Of a DNA stretch of 64,000 nt, positions 45,438 to 54,924 are shown one piece after another. The stretch is from an uncultured Eubacteriales bacterium. GTDB taxonomy: Bacteria; Bacillota; Clostridia; TANB77; CAG-508. The stretch's first letter is position 1. Each line of letters opens with the position of its first letter. Made by a program: the position numbers and the translations under genes. Under the pieces are notes generated by a model, which was given only the letters and a program-made list of their open reading frames with translations, was not told the DNA's origin and made no database searches. The stretch spans positions 62,001-126,000 of the forward strand of contig CATKWX010000001.1 of assembly GCA_949840345.1 (NCBI GenBank), given 5' to 3'.

Positions 45438-46358
45438 TTAGTTTACTCCATATAGGAATTCTTCTCTAGCTTGTTTTGCCTTTTCTCTAGCTTCTTCCAT
45501 TTGTGCTTGGATATTGTCTATTGCTTGATCTGAATATTTATTTAATTCAGTTTGTATATTATTTCTTAATGCTGATTCATTAGTATATCTAGTAACTAGA
45601 CTATCTTTTGCTTCTTTAACTATATTAGGATTTTGTTGTATTAAATATGCTACTTCTTGTGATGGCACATATGTAATTGATGCTGCTGTTTGCATTCCAG
45701 GTTCAACATATTTTGTTACATATATGTTCGATGCAGGTGCTATATATGATTCTACCATTGCATTACTCATTAATAATATTTCTTCTTCTGCTAATTGTAA
45801 CCATATTGTATCTGCTGTTATATCTTTAACTTCTTTATGTGATACAACAATATAGTCTTGTCCATTAGGCATATGTAACCTTATATCTACATATTCTCCA
45901 GGATCTAATTGAATTGGTAATTGTAGCATATTATATTCTTGTATTCTTTCACTCGCTTGTAATGCTTTATCTTCATATAACATGCTATCGCTTAAAATTG
46001 TACCCTCATCTAAATCTATTTTACTTTTGTATCCAGAATATGAGAAAGATTTATCTACCCAATTATCTTTTCCATCTTTTGTTACTTTAGTTTTTGAAGC
46101 AAATGCTCCTTTAGGCGCTGCTTCTGAAGCAACTAATACACTAGTAACTTTAGAGCTTGTTATTTCTTCTCCTGATTTAACAGATGTATTTAATCTATAT
46201 ACATATGTTTGAGCAGCTGCTTGCTCCTCTTGTTTTTTCTCATCTTTCTTTAGTAAAAAGAACATTGCCGCCATTGCCACTGCTGCTATTATTAACATTA
46301 ATAACATTCCTAATAAAAACGAATTTCTTGATTTTTTTTGCATTGGATTAGATGCCAT
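45438..46358 (-). CDS. CpaB/RcpC-like (SAF domain) pilus assembly protein
   Basis: N-terminal TM; NTSVKSGEEITSSKVTSVLV...LQLPIQLDPGEYVDIRLHMPNGQDYIVVSHKEVKDI. Confidence 0.72.
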   Translation of the reverse strand: MASNPMQKKSRNSFLLGMLLMLIIAAVAMAAMFFLLKKDEKKQEEQAAAQTYVYRLNTSVKSGEEITSSKVTSVLVASEAAPKGAFASKTKVTKDGKDNWVDKSFSYSGYKSKIDLDEGTILSDSMLYEDKALQASERIQEYNMLQLPIQLDPGEYVDIRLHMPNGQDYIVVSHKEVKDITADTIWLQLAEEEILLMSNAMVESYIAPASNIYVTKYVEPGMQTAASITYVPSQEVAYLIQQNPNIVKEAKDSLVTRYTNESALRNNIQTELNKYSDQAIDNIQAQMEEAREKAKQAREEFLYGVN

Positions 46359-46490
46359 ATTTATTTCCCCCTTAAAAATAATTCTTCATTAGATTACATT
46401 TTACTTTATTATACAATAATCTTCATTATAAAAACAATAACAGTGCCTAATATGACACAAAAATAATACATTTGTAATATATTTGTAATA

Positions 46491-47363
46491 TTACTGTAAT
46501 ATTTTTTCTATAGCCTCTGCTACTCCATTAGAATTATGGTCTGCAACTACCATATTTCCTATATGTTTTGCAGCTAATGCGCTGTTTCCCATAACAGCAC
46601 CTAGACCTGCGTGTTCTATCATTTCTTTATCGTTTATATTATCTCCTATTGCCATTATATATTTTTTATTTATTCCTAATTTTTTGCTAACGCATTTTAT
46701 TGCTGACCATTTGTTAATATTTTTTCTTGTTATTTCTGTATAATAATATTGCATTATCATTTCTTCATTATTTATTTTTAGCATTTTTTTTGTTGAATGT
46801 TCAACTTCTATAACATCTACGTTTTTTATATGTTTTAGTTTTTTTATTATGTTGCTGAATATACTTTTGTCTGCATCTTGTATTGATATTTTTAAGTATT
46901 TCTCTCTATTATTTGTTTTAACATATTCATATAAATTTGGTATTACATTTATACTTGTTTTTTTGTCTTCTGGTTTTGATAAATTTTCGCTATGATATAC
47001 TAATGGACTGTAGTTTAGCGATTTTGTTAATATGCTAGATTTCGTATGTAAGCTATAAAATATGCTATTTTGTTCGCATATTTCTAGTATTTTTAATACA
47101 TCTTTCTTTTTTATTGATTTATCGTATATATCTTTGTTTTTTTGTATATCATAAGCTAGAGCACCATTTCCCGCAATTAGATATTTATTTGAATTAATTT
47201 CTGATGCAAAATTTTTTATTGAATCTTTTGACCTTCCTGACGCTAAGATTACTTCAATTCCTTGCTCTTGTGCTTTTTTTATAGCGTTTTTATTTTCTTC
47301 ACTTATTAATCCCTTTGAATTTAATAATGTTCCATCTAAATCAATTGCTATTAATTTATACAT
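46491..47363 (-). CDS. Cof-type HAD hydrolase
   Basis: IAIDLDGTLLNSKG...GDNINDKEMIEHAGLGAVMGN. Confidence 0.95.
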   Translation of the reverse strand: MYKLIAIDLDGTLLNSKGLISEENKNAIKKAQEQGIEVILASGRSKDSIKNFASEINSNKYLIAGNGALAYDIQKNKDIYDKSIKKKDVLKILEICEQNSIFYSLHTKSSILTKSLNYSPLVYHSENLSKPEDKKTSINVIPNLYEYVKTNNREKYLKISIQDADKSIFSNIIKKLKHIKNVDVIEVEHSTKKMLKINNEEMIMQYYYTEITRKNINKWSAIKCVSKKLGINKKYIMAIGDNINDKEMIEHAGLGAVMGNSALAAKHIGNMVVADHNSNGVAEAIEKILQ

Positions 47364-47553
47364 AACATACCTCTTTTTTGTAAATAATTCATATTATATC
47401 ATTATTACTTTTTTTTACAATATGTTACAAAAATTTTTTACAAAAATTTCTAGTTTAAAAAAGCATTTATTGCACATCATATATATTGAAAAAGCACAAA
47501 GTTGTTTTTTCAATAATAGATAAATATTTCATATCCTAGGAGGTGAAACGATA

Positions 47554-47760
47554 ATGGCAAGCACAAACAATAATAAAAAATTAGTTCCAGAAGCTATGGA
47601 TTCTTTAGACAGATTCAAATATGAAGTAGCTAGTGAAGTTGGTGTTAATTTAAAAAACGGTTACAATGGTGATATATCAGCTAAAGACGCTGGTAAAATA
47701 GGTGGTAACATGGTTAAGAAAATGATCCAACAAGCTGAAAATTCTATGATAGGTAGATAG
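47554..47760 (+). CDS. Small acid-soluble spore protein, alpha/beta type
   Basis: PEAMDSLDRFKYEVASEVGVNLKNGYNGDISAKDAGKIGGNMVKKMI. Confidence 0.96.
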   Translation: MASTNNNKKLVPEAMDSLDRFKYEVASEVGVNLKNGYNGDISAKDAGKIGGNMVKKMIQQAENSMIGR

Positions 47761-47820
47761 TTTTTACTAAAATATTAGTTTTAGGCAGGATAGTTTAAGG
47801 TTGTTGCTTTTATGAATACA

Positions 47821-47850
47821 TAAAGGCAGGAGCTTTAGCTCCTGCCTTTA
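47821..47850. terminator. Bidirectional-looking terminator hairpin
   Basis: aaaggcaggagctttagctcctgccttt. Confidence 0.75.
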
Positions 47851-47857
47851 ATATTAA

Positions 47858-48947
47858 TTAAATTAATTCTCTTTTTACATATTTTGAAGTCATTAAACTT
47901 AATACACCACCATATGTTAGTTTGAATTTTATTTCATCCCCTACTTTAAAATCTTCCTTACAGTCTGATATGTCTAATATAATATGGTCACTGCTACCAC
48001 CTAGTACAATTATCTCGTTAATTTCTGGTATTAATGTATCTAATCTTACATCTTGTTTTCCTAGTGCTATAATTGCTTTTTTTCTAATTCCCCTATCTAC
48101 AAATGTTGGTATTCTTCCAAAAGAATCTACATAATGCTTTCCGCCTTGGAACTGATGCTTTTTCTTTTAATTCTATTATTTGAGTTTTTAAAATGAAGTT
48201 ATTTCTATTAAACTCTAAAATTGGTTCTTCAAAACAAGGTACATTTCCTAAAAATATAGATTCGCCTACTCTTAAATTATTTATTCTGCTAGGTAGTTCA
48301 CCATTTTTTAACATCTTAAATGAACTTGAATTTCCACCAGAAATTAATTCAAATTTAAAGTTAAATTTCTTTTCTAGCTCTTCTACTACACAAACCAATT
48401 CATTCATATTTTCATTAGTAGGAATTGTTGCTCCATAACAGCTTAAATTTGTACCTAAACCATATAATTTTATATTTGATAATTCTAAAATTTGTGGTAT
48501 TATTTTTTCTAATTCCTCTTTTGAACAGCCTTCTCTTAAGTCTCCTAGCTCGTACATTAATATAATTTTATGAATTTTGTTTTGTTTTATAGCAGCTTCG
48601 TTTAACGCTTTTATTACATCTAATTCACTATTTAAGCTAACATCGCTATATTTTACGACATCTTGAGTTTCACAAAGCATTGGTATTCTTATTAACCATT
48701 TTTCTGCTTTTATATCTTCATAGCTTATTAGATTTTCTATTCTAGATTCTCCTATACAATTTACTCCATTATCTACTAATGCTTTTACAATTTCTTTATT
48801 GTCTGATACTACTTTAGTTACTAAACAGTAAGTTTTGTTTTGGCTTTCGCAAATTTTTTTCATTGATTTAGCATTTTCAATAATTTTACTTAAATTTATC
48901 TCAACCGCTGGATACACTTTATTATTCTTCCTTTCTCTTGTTTTCAA
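47858..48947 (-). CDS. Alanine/ornithine racemase family PLP enzyme, interrupted by a +1 shift at CGG 48141-48143
   Basis: Skipping C extends the protein to ...ASVPRGKHYVDSFGRIPTFVDRGIRKKAIIALGKQDVRLDTLIPEINEIIVLGGSSDHIILDISDCKEDFKVGDEIKFKLTYGGVLSLMTSKYVKRELI; length 3n+1. Confidence 0.9.
48141..48143 (-). other. Recoding site: AGG CGG AAA GCA -> AGG (C)GGA AAG CAT TAT GTA
   Basis: In-frame CGG at frame break. Confidence 0.9.
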
Positions 48948-49659
48948 TAAATTTCTTTATACATTCCATGGAATTTAATTCTATTTCAAATTCTTCTTTT
49001 TCTATAGCGTTTTCTATTTCTTCTCCTTTATTTGCCATAGCCAATTTTACAAGTTTTTCTGTATACCATGGGTTTTTTACAAGTACTGGACCTAATGCAT
49101 TTGTAAATATTACATTTTTATATTTTGCACCTTCTGAATTTCCATCATTATTTCCCATACCATATATAACTTTCCCTAAAGCTATGTCTGAATTTAGTTT
49201 TGTATCTATTAATTGTATTTGATTTGCCATAATTTCAGTATTTTCTTCTCCTATAGTAAAATGCAAGTCATTTCCATATACATCTTTTCTTTCTGTACAT
49301 ATCATATCTAATACGCCTAAGCCTTTAAACTTAGTTCCATCTGCCCTTAAAGTTTCTTTAGCCATAATGCAACCAGTTGTACCTATTAATATTATTATTT
49401 TTCCAGCTTCTATATATTCCATTAGTTCTTTTTCTTGTGCTTCTAATGCATATACAAGTGTTGGCATTACTTTTACTTCTCCTACATTGAATAGGATTAT
49501 ATCTGTATTCTTGAAATCTATTTTTTCATTATATTTTTCTATTTTTGTTACTTTTGTTTCTATGCCTAATAGTTTTGCCACTCTTTCTAGCGCAAATAAG
49601 TTTCCTCTATCTCCGTGCAAATTTAATATATCAGGATATGCCCAAACTATGTTTAACAT
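48922..49659 (-). CDS. gatD: GatD-like glutamine amidotransferase (lipid II amidation)
   Basis: YPDILNLHGDRGNLFALERVAKLLGIE; adjacent to MurT-like gene. Confidence 0.88.
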   Translation of the reverse strand: MLNIVWAYPDILNLHGDRGNLFALERVAKLLGIETKVTKIEKYNEKIDFKNTDIILFNVGEVKVMPTLVYALEAQEKELMEYIEAGKIIILIGTTGCIMAKETLRADGTKFKGLGVLDMICTERKDVYGNDLHFTIGEENTEIMANQIQLIDTKLNSDIALGKVIYGMGNNDGNSEGAKYKNVIFTNALGPVLVKNPWYTEKLVKLAMANKGEEIENAIEKEEFEIELNSMECIKKFIENKRKEE

Positions 49660-49670
49660 TTTCTTGCCCC

Positions 49671-51029
49671 CTATTTTAATTTTTCCATATGTCTTTCTAA
49701 TGCTTCATATGCGTGTAACCAAGTTATTAAGTATACATTTTTTGTATCGTATTTATCTAATTCTTCTAAAATATCTACAATTTCTTCTGTTGGAAGTACT
49801 TTAATCTTGTCCTTTTCTACTCCTGCATATATTAATATATTTGCACTATCATATGCAACAGCTTCTGAAAAACATATATATTTGTCGATATTAGAATTTA
49901 TTAATTCTTTATAATCACAATCAAATCCATAAAATGTGTTTGTATAATATGGTTTAAAGTCTTTTAATTCTTCTAGCCCTATGGCTAATATTTTATTTGT
50001 TTTATCTAATGAAACATAGTCTAATGCAGATTGTAAAGTCTCTGGGTTTTCTTGTTTTATACGTATATATTTTATTTCTTTATCTTTATATTTTATTGTT
50101 TCTAATCTTCCACCTATATTTTTAAAGGTATTAAATGATTCTTGTATTTTTTCTTCAGAAATCCCGAAGTTTTTGCATATAGCAATACATAGAACATAAT
50201 TGTATAAGAAAAATGGTTGTGTATAATTCATTGTATATTTTGTATTTCCGCATTCAAAAGTATTATCTTCATAATTAATATTTTTCGCAAAATATTCAAT
50301 ATCATCTTCACTTTTGAAACCACAATTTACACATTTAAATTTTCCTACATTATCTATATTGTAATATTGAAATTTTACTTTATCATTGCATTTTGGACAA
50401 GGCAAAGTGACATCATAAAAATCATTTTTTTCAAATGATTTATCATTTCTTTCTATTCCATAATATACTACCTTACATCCAATATCTTCGAAAGATTTTA
50501 CTCTTGGCTCTTCGTTATTTACATATATAGTCATATCTTTATTTAAAACTGCTTTGATTTTTTGATAGATGAAATCTGGCTCTCCATTTCTTTGTACTTG
50601 GTCTTTTTGTAGGTTTGTTATACATATATTTTTTGCTGGTAATTGATCAAAGGTTTGCTTCAAATATCTTTCATCTGTTTCAAATATCATATACTCTGTT
50701 TTTATTTTTCCCGTTATTGTAGAATTTTTTATCATTGCTGTAGCAATTCCTGTAATTAAGTTTGCTCCTTCTAGATTTGTTGTAACAGTTTTTCCTGCAG
50801 TTTTTAAAGCATTTATTATCATATTGTTTGTTGTTGATTTTCCGTTTGTTCCTGTAATAAATACTACTTTGCTATAATCTATATTTTTAAATTCTTTTAT
50901 GAAATTCTTACAAATTTTATATGCATATTTTCCAGAAAGATTTGTACCTCTTCCTTTAGCTATTATATTAACAATGAAAGCTATTGTTTTTCCTACTATT
51001 AGTGCTATATGAAATTTTATTTTTTTCAT
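49671..51029 (-). CDS. murT: MurT-like Mur ligase
   Basis: VFITGTNGKSTTNNMI; Cys4 ribbon CPKCNDK...CVNCGF; DUF1727-type C-terminus. Confidence 0.9.
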   Translation of the reverse strand: MKKIKFHIALIVGKTIAFIVNIIAKGRGTNLSGKYAYKICKNFIKEFKNIDYSKVVFITGTNGKSTTNNMIINALKTAGKTVTTNLEGANLITGIATAMIKNSTITGKIKTEYMIFETDERYLKQTFDQLPAKNICITNLQKDQVQRNGEPDFIYQKIKAVLNKDMTIYVNNEEPRVKSFEDIGCKVVYYGIERNDKSFEKNDFYDVTLPCPKCNDKVKFQYYNIDNVGKFKCVNCGFKSEDDIEYFAKNINYEDNTFECGNTKYTMNYTQPFFLYNYVLCIAICKNFGISEEKIQESFNTFKNIGGRLETIKYKDKEIKYIRIKQENPETLQSALDYVSLDKTNKILAIGLEELKDFKPYYTNTFYGFDCDYKELINSNIDKYICFSEAVAYDSANILIYAGVEKDKIKVLPTEEIVDILEELDKYDTKNVYLITWLHAYEALERHMEKLK

Positions 51030-51129
51030 TTTCTAAACAACCCTTTCTATGATTATGGACGGTATAATTTGCCCCCATACAATTAACGGAACGGCGAGGG
51101 CGCCGTTCCCTACAATTTAATTATTCATT

Positions 51130-51184
51130 TGGGCACAGTGGTGTCATAACCTAACGGGTATTCCCACAAACGGTGCCCCTACAA
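51130..51184. repeat. Intergenic palindromic element, type C
   Basis: gggcacagtggtgtcataacctaacgggtattcccacaaacggtgcccctacaatt. Confidence 0.85.
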
Positions 51185-51189
51185 TTCGT

Positions 51190-51726
51190 TTATGCTTCTG
51201 GTTCTACTATTCCGTAGTTTTTTCCGTCTTTAATTTTATATATTACATTAACTTTTCCTGTTTCTATGTTTATAAATGGTAAGAATAAATTAGCTGGTTT
51301 TTCTTGTAATTTTAATTTTGCATCTTCTGGTGTCATTGGTTTTATTTCATAATATAATGTTTTTATTATTTCATTTTCTATTTCTGCTTCTTTGCCTCCA
51401 AATCCAACTGTTTCCATTTGTCTTATAGAACCTTCTTTATTAGCCCTATCTTTTTGTGTTTTCCATTTTCTAATTTGCCCTTCTAATATGTCTATGTCTT
51501 TATCTATTGAAGCATATAAATCTCTATGTGCTGTAACTGCTCTAAATGTATTTGAAGCTACTTTAACTGAAATTTCTGCTATTTGTTCAGATTTTTCTGT
51601 TTTTATTGTAACTGTTGTATCAAGCTCCTCTTCGAAGTATTTTTCTATTCTTTCTAATTTCTTATCAACATAATCCTTAATTGCATCTGTTGCCTTTAAC
51701 TCTTTTCCTGTAATTTTTGTACTCAT
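51190..51726 (-). CDS. hpf: Ribosome hibernation promoting factor (long form)
   Basis: S30AE domain plus C-terminal VKTLYYEIKPMTPEDAKLKL-like dimerization domain. Confidence 0.95.
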   Translation of the reverse strand: MSTKITGKELKATDAIKDYVDKKLERIEKYFEEELDTTVTIKTEKSEQIAEISVKVASNTFRAVTAHRDLYASIDKDIDILEGQIRKWKTQKDRANKEGSIRQMETVGFGGKEAEIENEIIKTLYYEIKPMTPEDAKLKLQEKPANLFLPFINIETGKVNVIYKIKDGKNYGIVEPEA

Positions 51727-51823
51727 ATAAATTCCTCCTTTTAATGTTTTCTTTATTATATATTAACTTATTATTTTTTTCAAACCTTTTTTGTATATTT
51801 TTTAGTTTTTCGAATTAAGTTTA

Positions 51824-52300
51824 CTAATATTCTAAACATTTTTCTTCCAATAATGGAAAATTACAGCATCTATTTAGGATATTAGGATATAATCTTCCAC
51901 TTCTATATTGATTTTGAAATCTAATTGTTTTCTTATATAATATTTCTCTTTTTGCATTAATGTAACTTAATTGGTTCTCTAATAATGTCTTATATTTTTT
52001 ATCTGTAACTATTGGAATTGCTTCAGTTAAAACCTCTATTGGACAAGGTATCATATTATTAAGGTTAACCACTCCTAATTTTCCTTCATCTATTTTAAAT
52101 ACATCAATAACATTATTATTCATTGAAATATGTTTTGATTTAGGAGAGCTAAGTGGTGCGAAGTAGTTAAAATTATTATATGTATAAACTATTCCTATAT
52201 ATGGTCTATTAGGGATTTTATTGTAAGCAACCTTGTTATCAAATTTTCTCAAATATTCAATATACTTACTGTCTATAAAATAAATTTTTAGTTTTTGCAT
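51824..52300 (-). CDS. toxN: ToxN/AbiQ-family type III endoribonuclease toxin
   Basis: YIEYLRKFDNKVAYN...RPYIGIVYTYNNFNYFAPLSSPKSKH...FKIDEGKLGVVNLNNMIPCP. Confidence 0.88.
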   Translation of the reverse strand: MQKLKIYFIDSKYIEYLRKFDNKVAYNKIPNRPYIGIVYTYNNFNYFAPLSSPKSKHISMNNNVIDVFKIDEGKLGVVNLNNMIPCPIEVLTEAIPIVTDKKYKTLLENQLSYINAKREILYKKTIRFQNQYRSGRLYPNILNRCCNFPLLEEKCLEY

Positions 52301-52380
52301 AATTAATAAATCCTCCTTTGATTTTGCGGACGACTTTCTCGTCGCCCCTACAATTATTATAAATTTATGCTATATATAAA

Positions 52381-52417
52381 AGGGCAACACAATAAAATGT
52401 TGCCCCCCTATTTTTTT
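52381..52417 (-). terminator. Terminator hairpin between toxI-like repeats and toxN
   Basis: agggcaacacaataaaatgttgcccccc: hairpin in the intergenic region, typical toxIN architecture. Confidence 0.75.
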
Positions 52418-52520
52418 ATTCCCACTATGGCTTGGGTACTCCAACTTTTTTCATTCCCACTACGGCTTGGGTACTCCAACTTTTTTCATTCCCACTACGG
52501 CTTGGGTACTCCAACTTTTT
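52418..52520 (-). ncRNA. toxI: ToxI-like antitoxin RNA: three tandem 35-nt repeats
   Basis: Unit (plus strand) cccactaYggcttgggtactccaacttttttcatt at 52421, 52456, 52491. Confidence 0.85.
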
Positions 52521-52592
52521 AAAGTAATATTTCTATTACTTTATTTAGTATATTCATTTTAGCATAAATGTTTCTATTTTTCAATAATAAAT

Positions 52593-53310
52593 TTACAATT
52601 TATATTCTTTTTCTAGTTTTTCTGTTAGATACAGTTTTGATACTATTTCTAATTCTCTTTTTGCTTCTTCATTTATTTCGAAGCTGTATATTTTTTTTGC
52701 ATCTGATAGTACTATGTACCTTATTGCATCTTTTGTTGTTTCTGAAATTTGTACAGCACTTTTATCAAGTTTCCCACAATTTGTACATTTGAAGCCGTTA
52801 TCTAATAAACTAAAGTAACTTATATTTTCTTTTTCTCCACAATTTGTACATTTATCAATATTAGGTCTAAAGCCTATTATTGACATTAATCTTATTCTAA
52901 ATATCGATAATACTAGACTTAAATCTTTTTCTGTTTTTGATATAACATATAGTGTGTTTAAAAATAATTGCAATATTTTATAGCTATTTTGATTTTCTGT
53001 TGTTACATCATTTATTATTTTTGTTATATATACTGCATATTTTAGTTTATCTAAATCTATTCTTATATCGTAAAACATTTCTATAGTTTCGCACGAATTT
53101 ATATTATATGTATTGTTTCCTTTATATAGAATGTATTCTCCAAAACATAAAAATTGGGTGCCTGACATAAGGAGGCTTTTCGGTCTTCTTGCCCCCTTTG
53201 CAGCACACCCAATTTTACCGTAATCCTGGTGTTAGCATTGTTAACATTTTATCAAAATCTCCATTATTGTTTTCAGCAATTATTATTCCCTTTGTTTTTA
53301 TAGTTCCCAT
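52593..53310 (-). CDS. recO: DNA repair protein RecO, interrupted by a +1 shift at CGG 53218-53220
   Basis: ATG 53310: MGTIKTKGIIIAENNNGDFDKMLTMLTPGL-(C)[36 protein letters not shown]; length 3n+1. Confidence 0.92.
53218..53220 (-). other. Recoding site: TTA CGG TAA -> TTA (C)GGT AAA ATT GGG TGT
   Basis: In-frame CGG followed directly by a 0-frame stop; the only CGGT case. Confidence 0.92.
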
Positions 53311-53419
53311 TTTCTTCAATCCTTATATTGTTTTCTGCATCTTTTAATTGTGTATATTCTAAAAATGTATCTATATTTCCAGTATTTTTAAAGGTATTCC
53401 AAGCTATTTGTTTTATCAT
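53273..53419 (-). CDS. yqzL: YqzL family small protein
   Basis: MIKQIAWNTFKNTGNIDTFLEYTQL, immediately upstream of and overlapping recO. Confidence 0.85.
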   Translation of the reverse strand: MIKQIAWNTFKNTGNIDTFLEYTQLKDAENNIRIEENGNYKNKGNNNC

Positions 53420-53630
53420 TGGCTACACTCCTCTCTGAAGTTACCTTTAATTTTATCTTTTGTATTTTCTTTAAATTTATGCAGTATTTTTATATTTTGT
53501 ATTATATTGCATTTGCGTTTTACGGAACGACGTTGGTCTGTTCCCTACAATAATTATTCACTATTCATTATTAACTATTCACTCTTGCCGTTAGGCAAGC
53601 AACGCCCCTACAACGTTTGCAATTTGTATT

Positions 53631-54540
53631 TTATTGTTTTGTTGTATCGAATTTTTTTACAATACTGTCTTTGTCTTGCCAGTCTTCTTTTACTTTTACC
53701 CATAGCTTCAGATTTACTTTTGTCTCTAAAAGTTTTTCAAGTTCTATTCTTGCAGTTTGACCTATTCTTTTTAGCATTTCTCCATTTTTTCCTATTATTA
53801 TTCCTTTATGCGAGTTTCTTAAGCAATATATAGTTCCTTCTATATCAAATATGTCTTCATTTTTAGTTGTTTTTCTGCTTACATATTTTTCAATTTCTAC
53901 ATATATTCCATGTGGTACTTCTTCATTTAGAAACATTAATGCCTTTTCTCTAATTATTTCTTCTGCAATTTGTCTCATTGTTTGGTCTGTGTATTCTTCT
54001 ATATCATAATATGCAGGACCACTTGGCAAAAGTGATATGATTTTTTGAAGTATTAATTCTATACCATCTTTTTTTAGCGCTGAAATTGGTATTATTTCTT
54101 CAAAGCTATATGCCTCACTGTATAGCTTCATTATTTCTAACAGCTTTTCTTTTTTTACTAAATCTATTTTATTTATTATTAATATTGTTTTACATTTTTT
54201 TATGTTTATTCTTTCTAGTATTTCACTTTCTGCTTTCCCTATATAGGCTTTGGTTGCATCTATCAAGAACAGTATTACATCTACGTCTTGTATTGTTTCA
54301 TAAGCTGTATTTAACATTAATTCATTTAATTTTGTTTTTGGTTTATGAATTCCGTGGTGTATCTATAAATACTATTTGTGCATTTTCTTTATTTACTATT
54401 CCCTTTATTGCTGTTCTTGTTGTTTGGGTTTTGTTTGCCATTATTGCTATTTTTTCGCCTACAAGTGCGTTTAGTAAAGTAGATTTTCCTACATTAGTTT
54501 TTCCAATAATTGAAACAAAACCTGATTTGAAATTTTCCAT
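53631..54540 (-). CDS. era: GTPase Era, interrupted by a +1 shift at CGG 54352-54354
   Basis: [50 protein letters not shown]-(C)[23 protein letters not shown]...; length 3n+1. Confidence 0.96.
54352..54354 (-). other. Recoding site: CCA CGG AAT TCA TAA -> CCA (C)GGA ATT CAT AAA CCA
   Basis: In-frame CGG at G3 motif DTPG. Confidence 0.96.
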
Positions 54541-54924
54541 ATTATTCCTTTCTTCAAAATTCGAAGAATTTTGTACTCTTCATTATTCACTTTTAACTAT
54601 TCACTTTTCATTGGGCGCAATCATGCTCCCCTACGCTCCTGCAATGATTATTCATTAACGGGTCGTCGAGGACGCCGACCCCTACAACGTTTGCATTGTG
54701 TTTATTACGAGCAAATAAATATATTTTAAAAAAATCGAACTCCGCTTCTACTGATTAGAACTGCTTTCTACCGTTATTATCGTAGCAATGTATTATTTTT
54801 ATTTCACATTATGCCGCGTTTAAGGAGTGGCAGATTTTTTTAAAATTATATTTATTTGCATAATAAAATACCATTTTATATTAAGTAAAAATTTAATTTT
54901 TCCTATGCAATAAAATAGCAATTT

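Noticed and set aside
52418-52520. CRISPR array
   Set aside because: The 35-nt units are direct tandem copies without spacers, and a ToxN-like gene is adjacent; a toxI antitoxin fits better.
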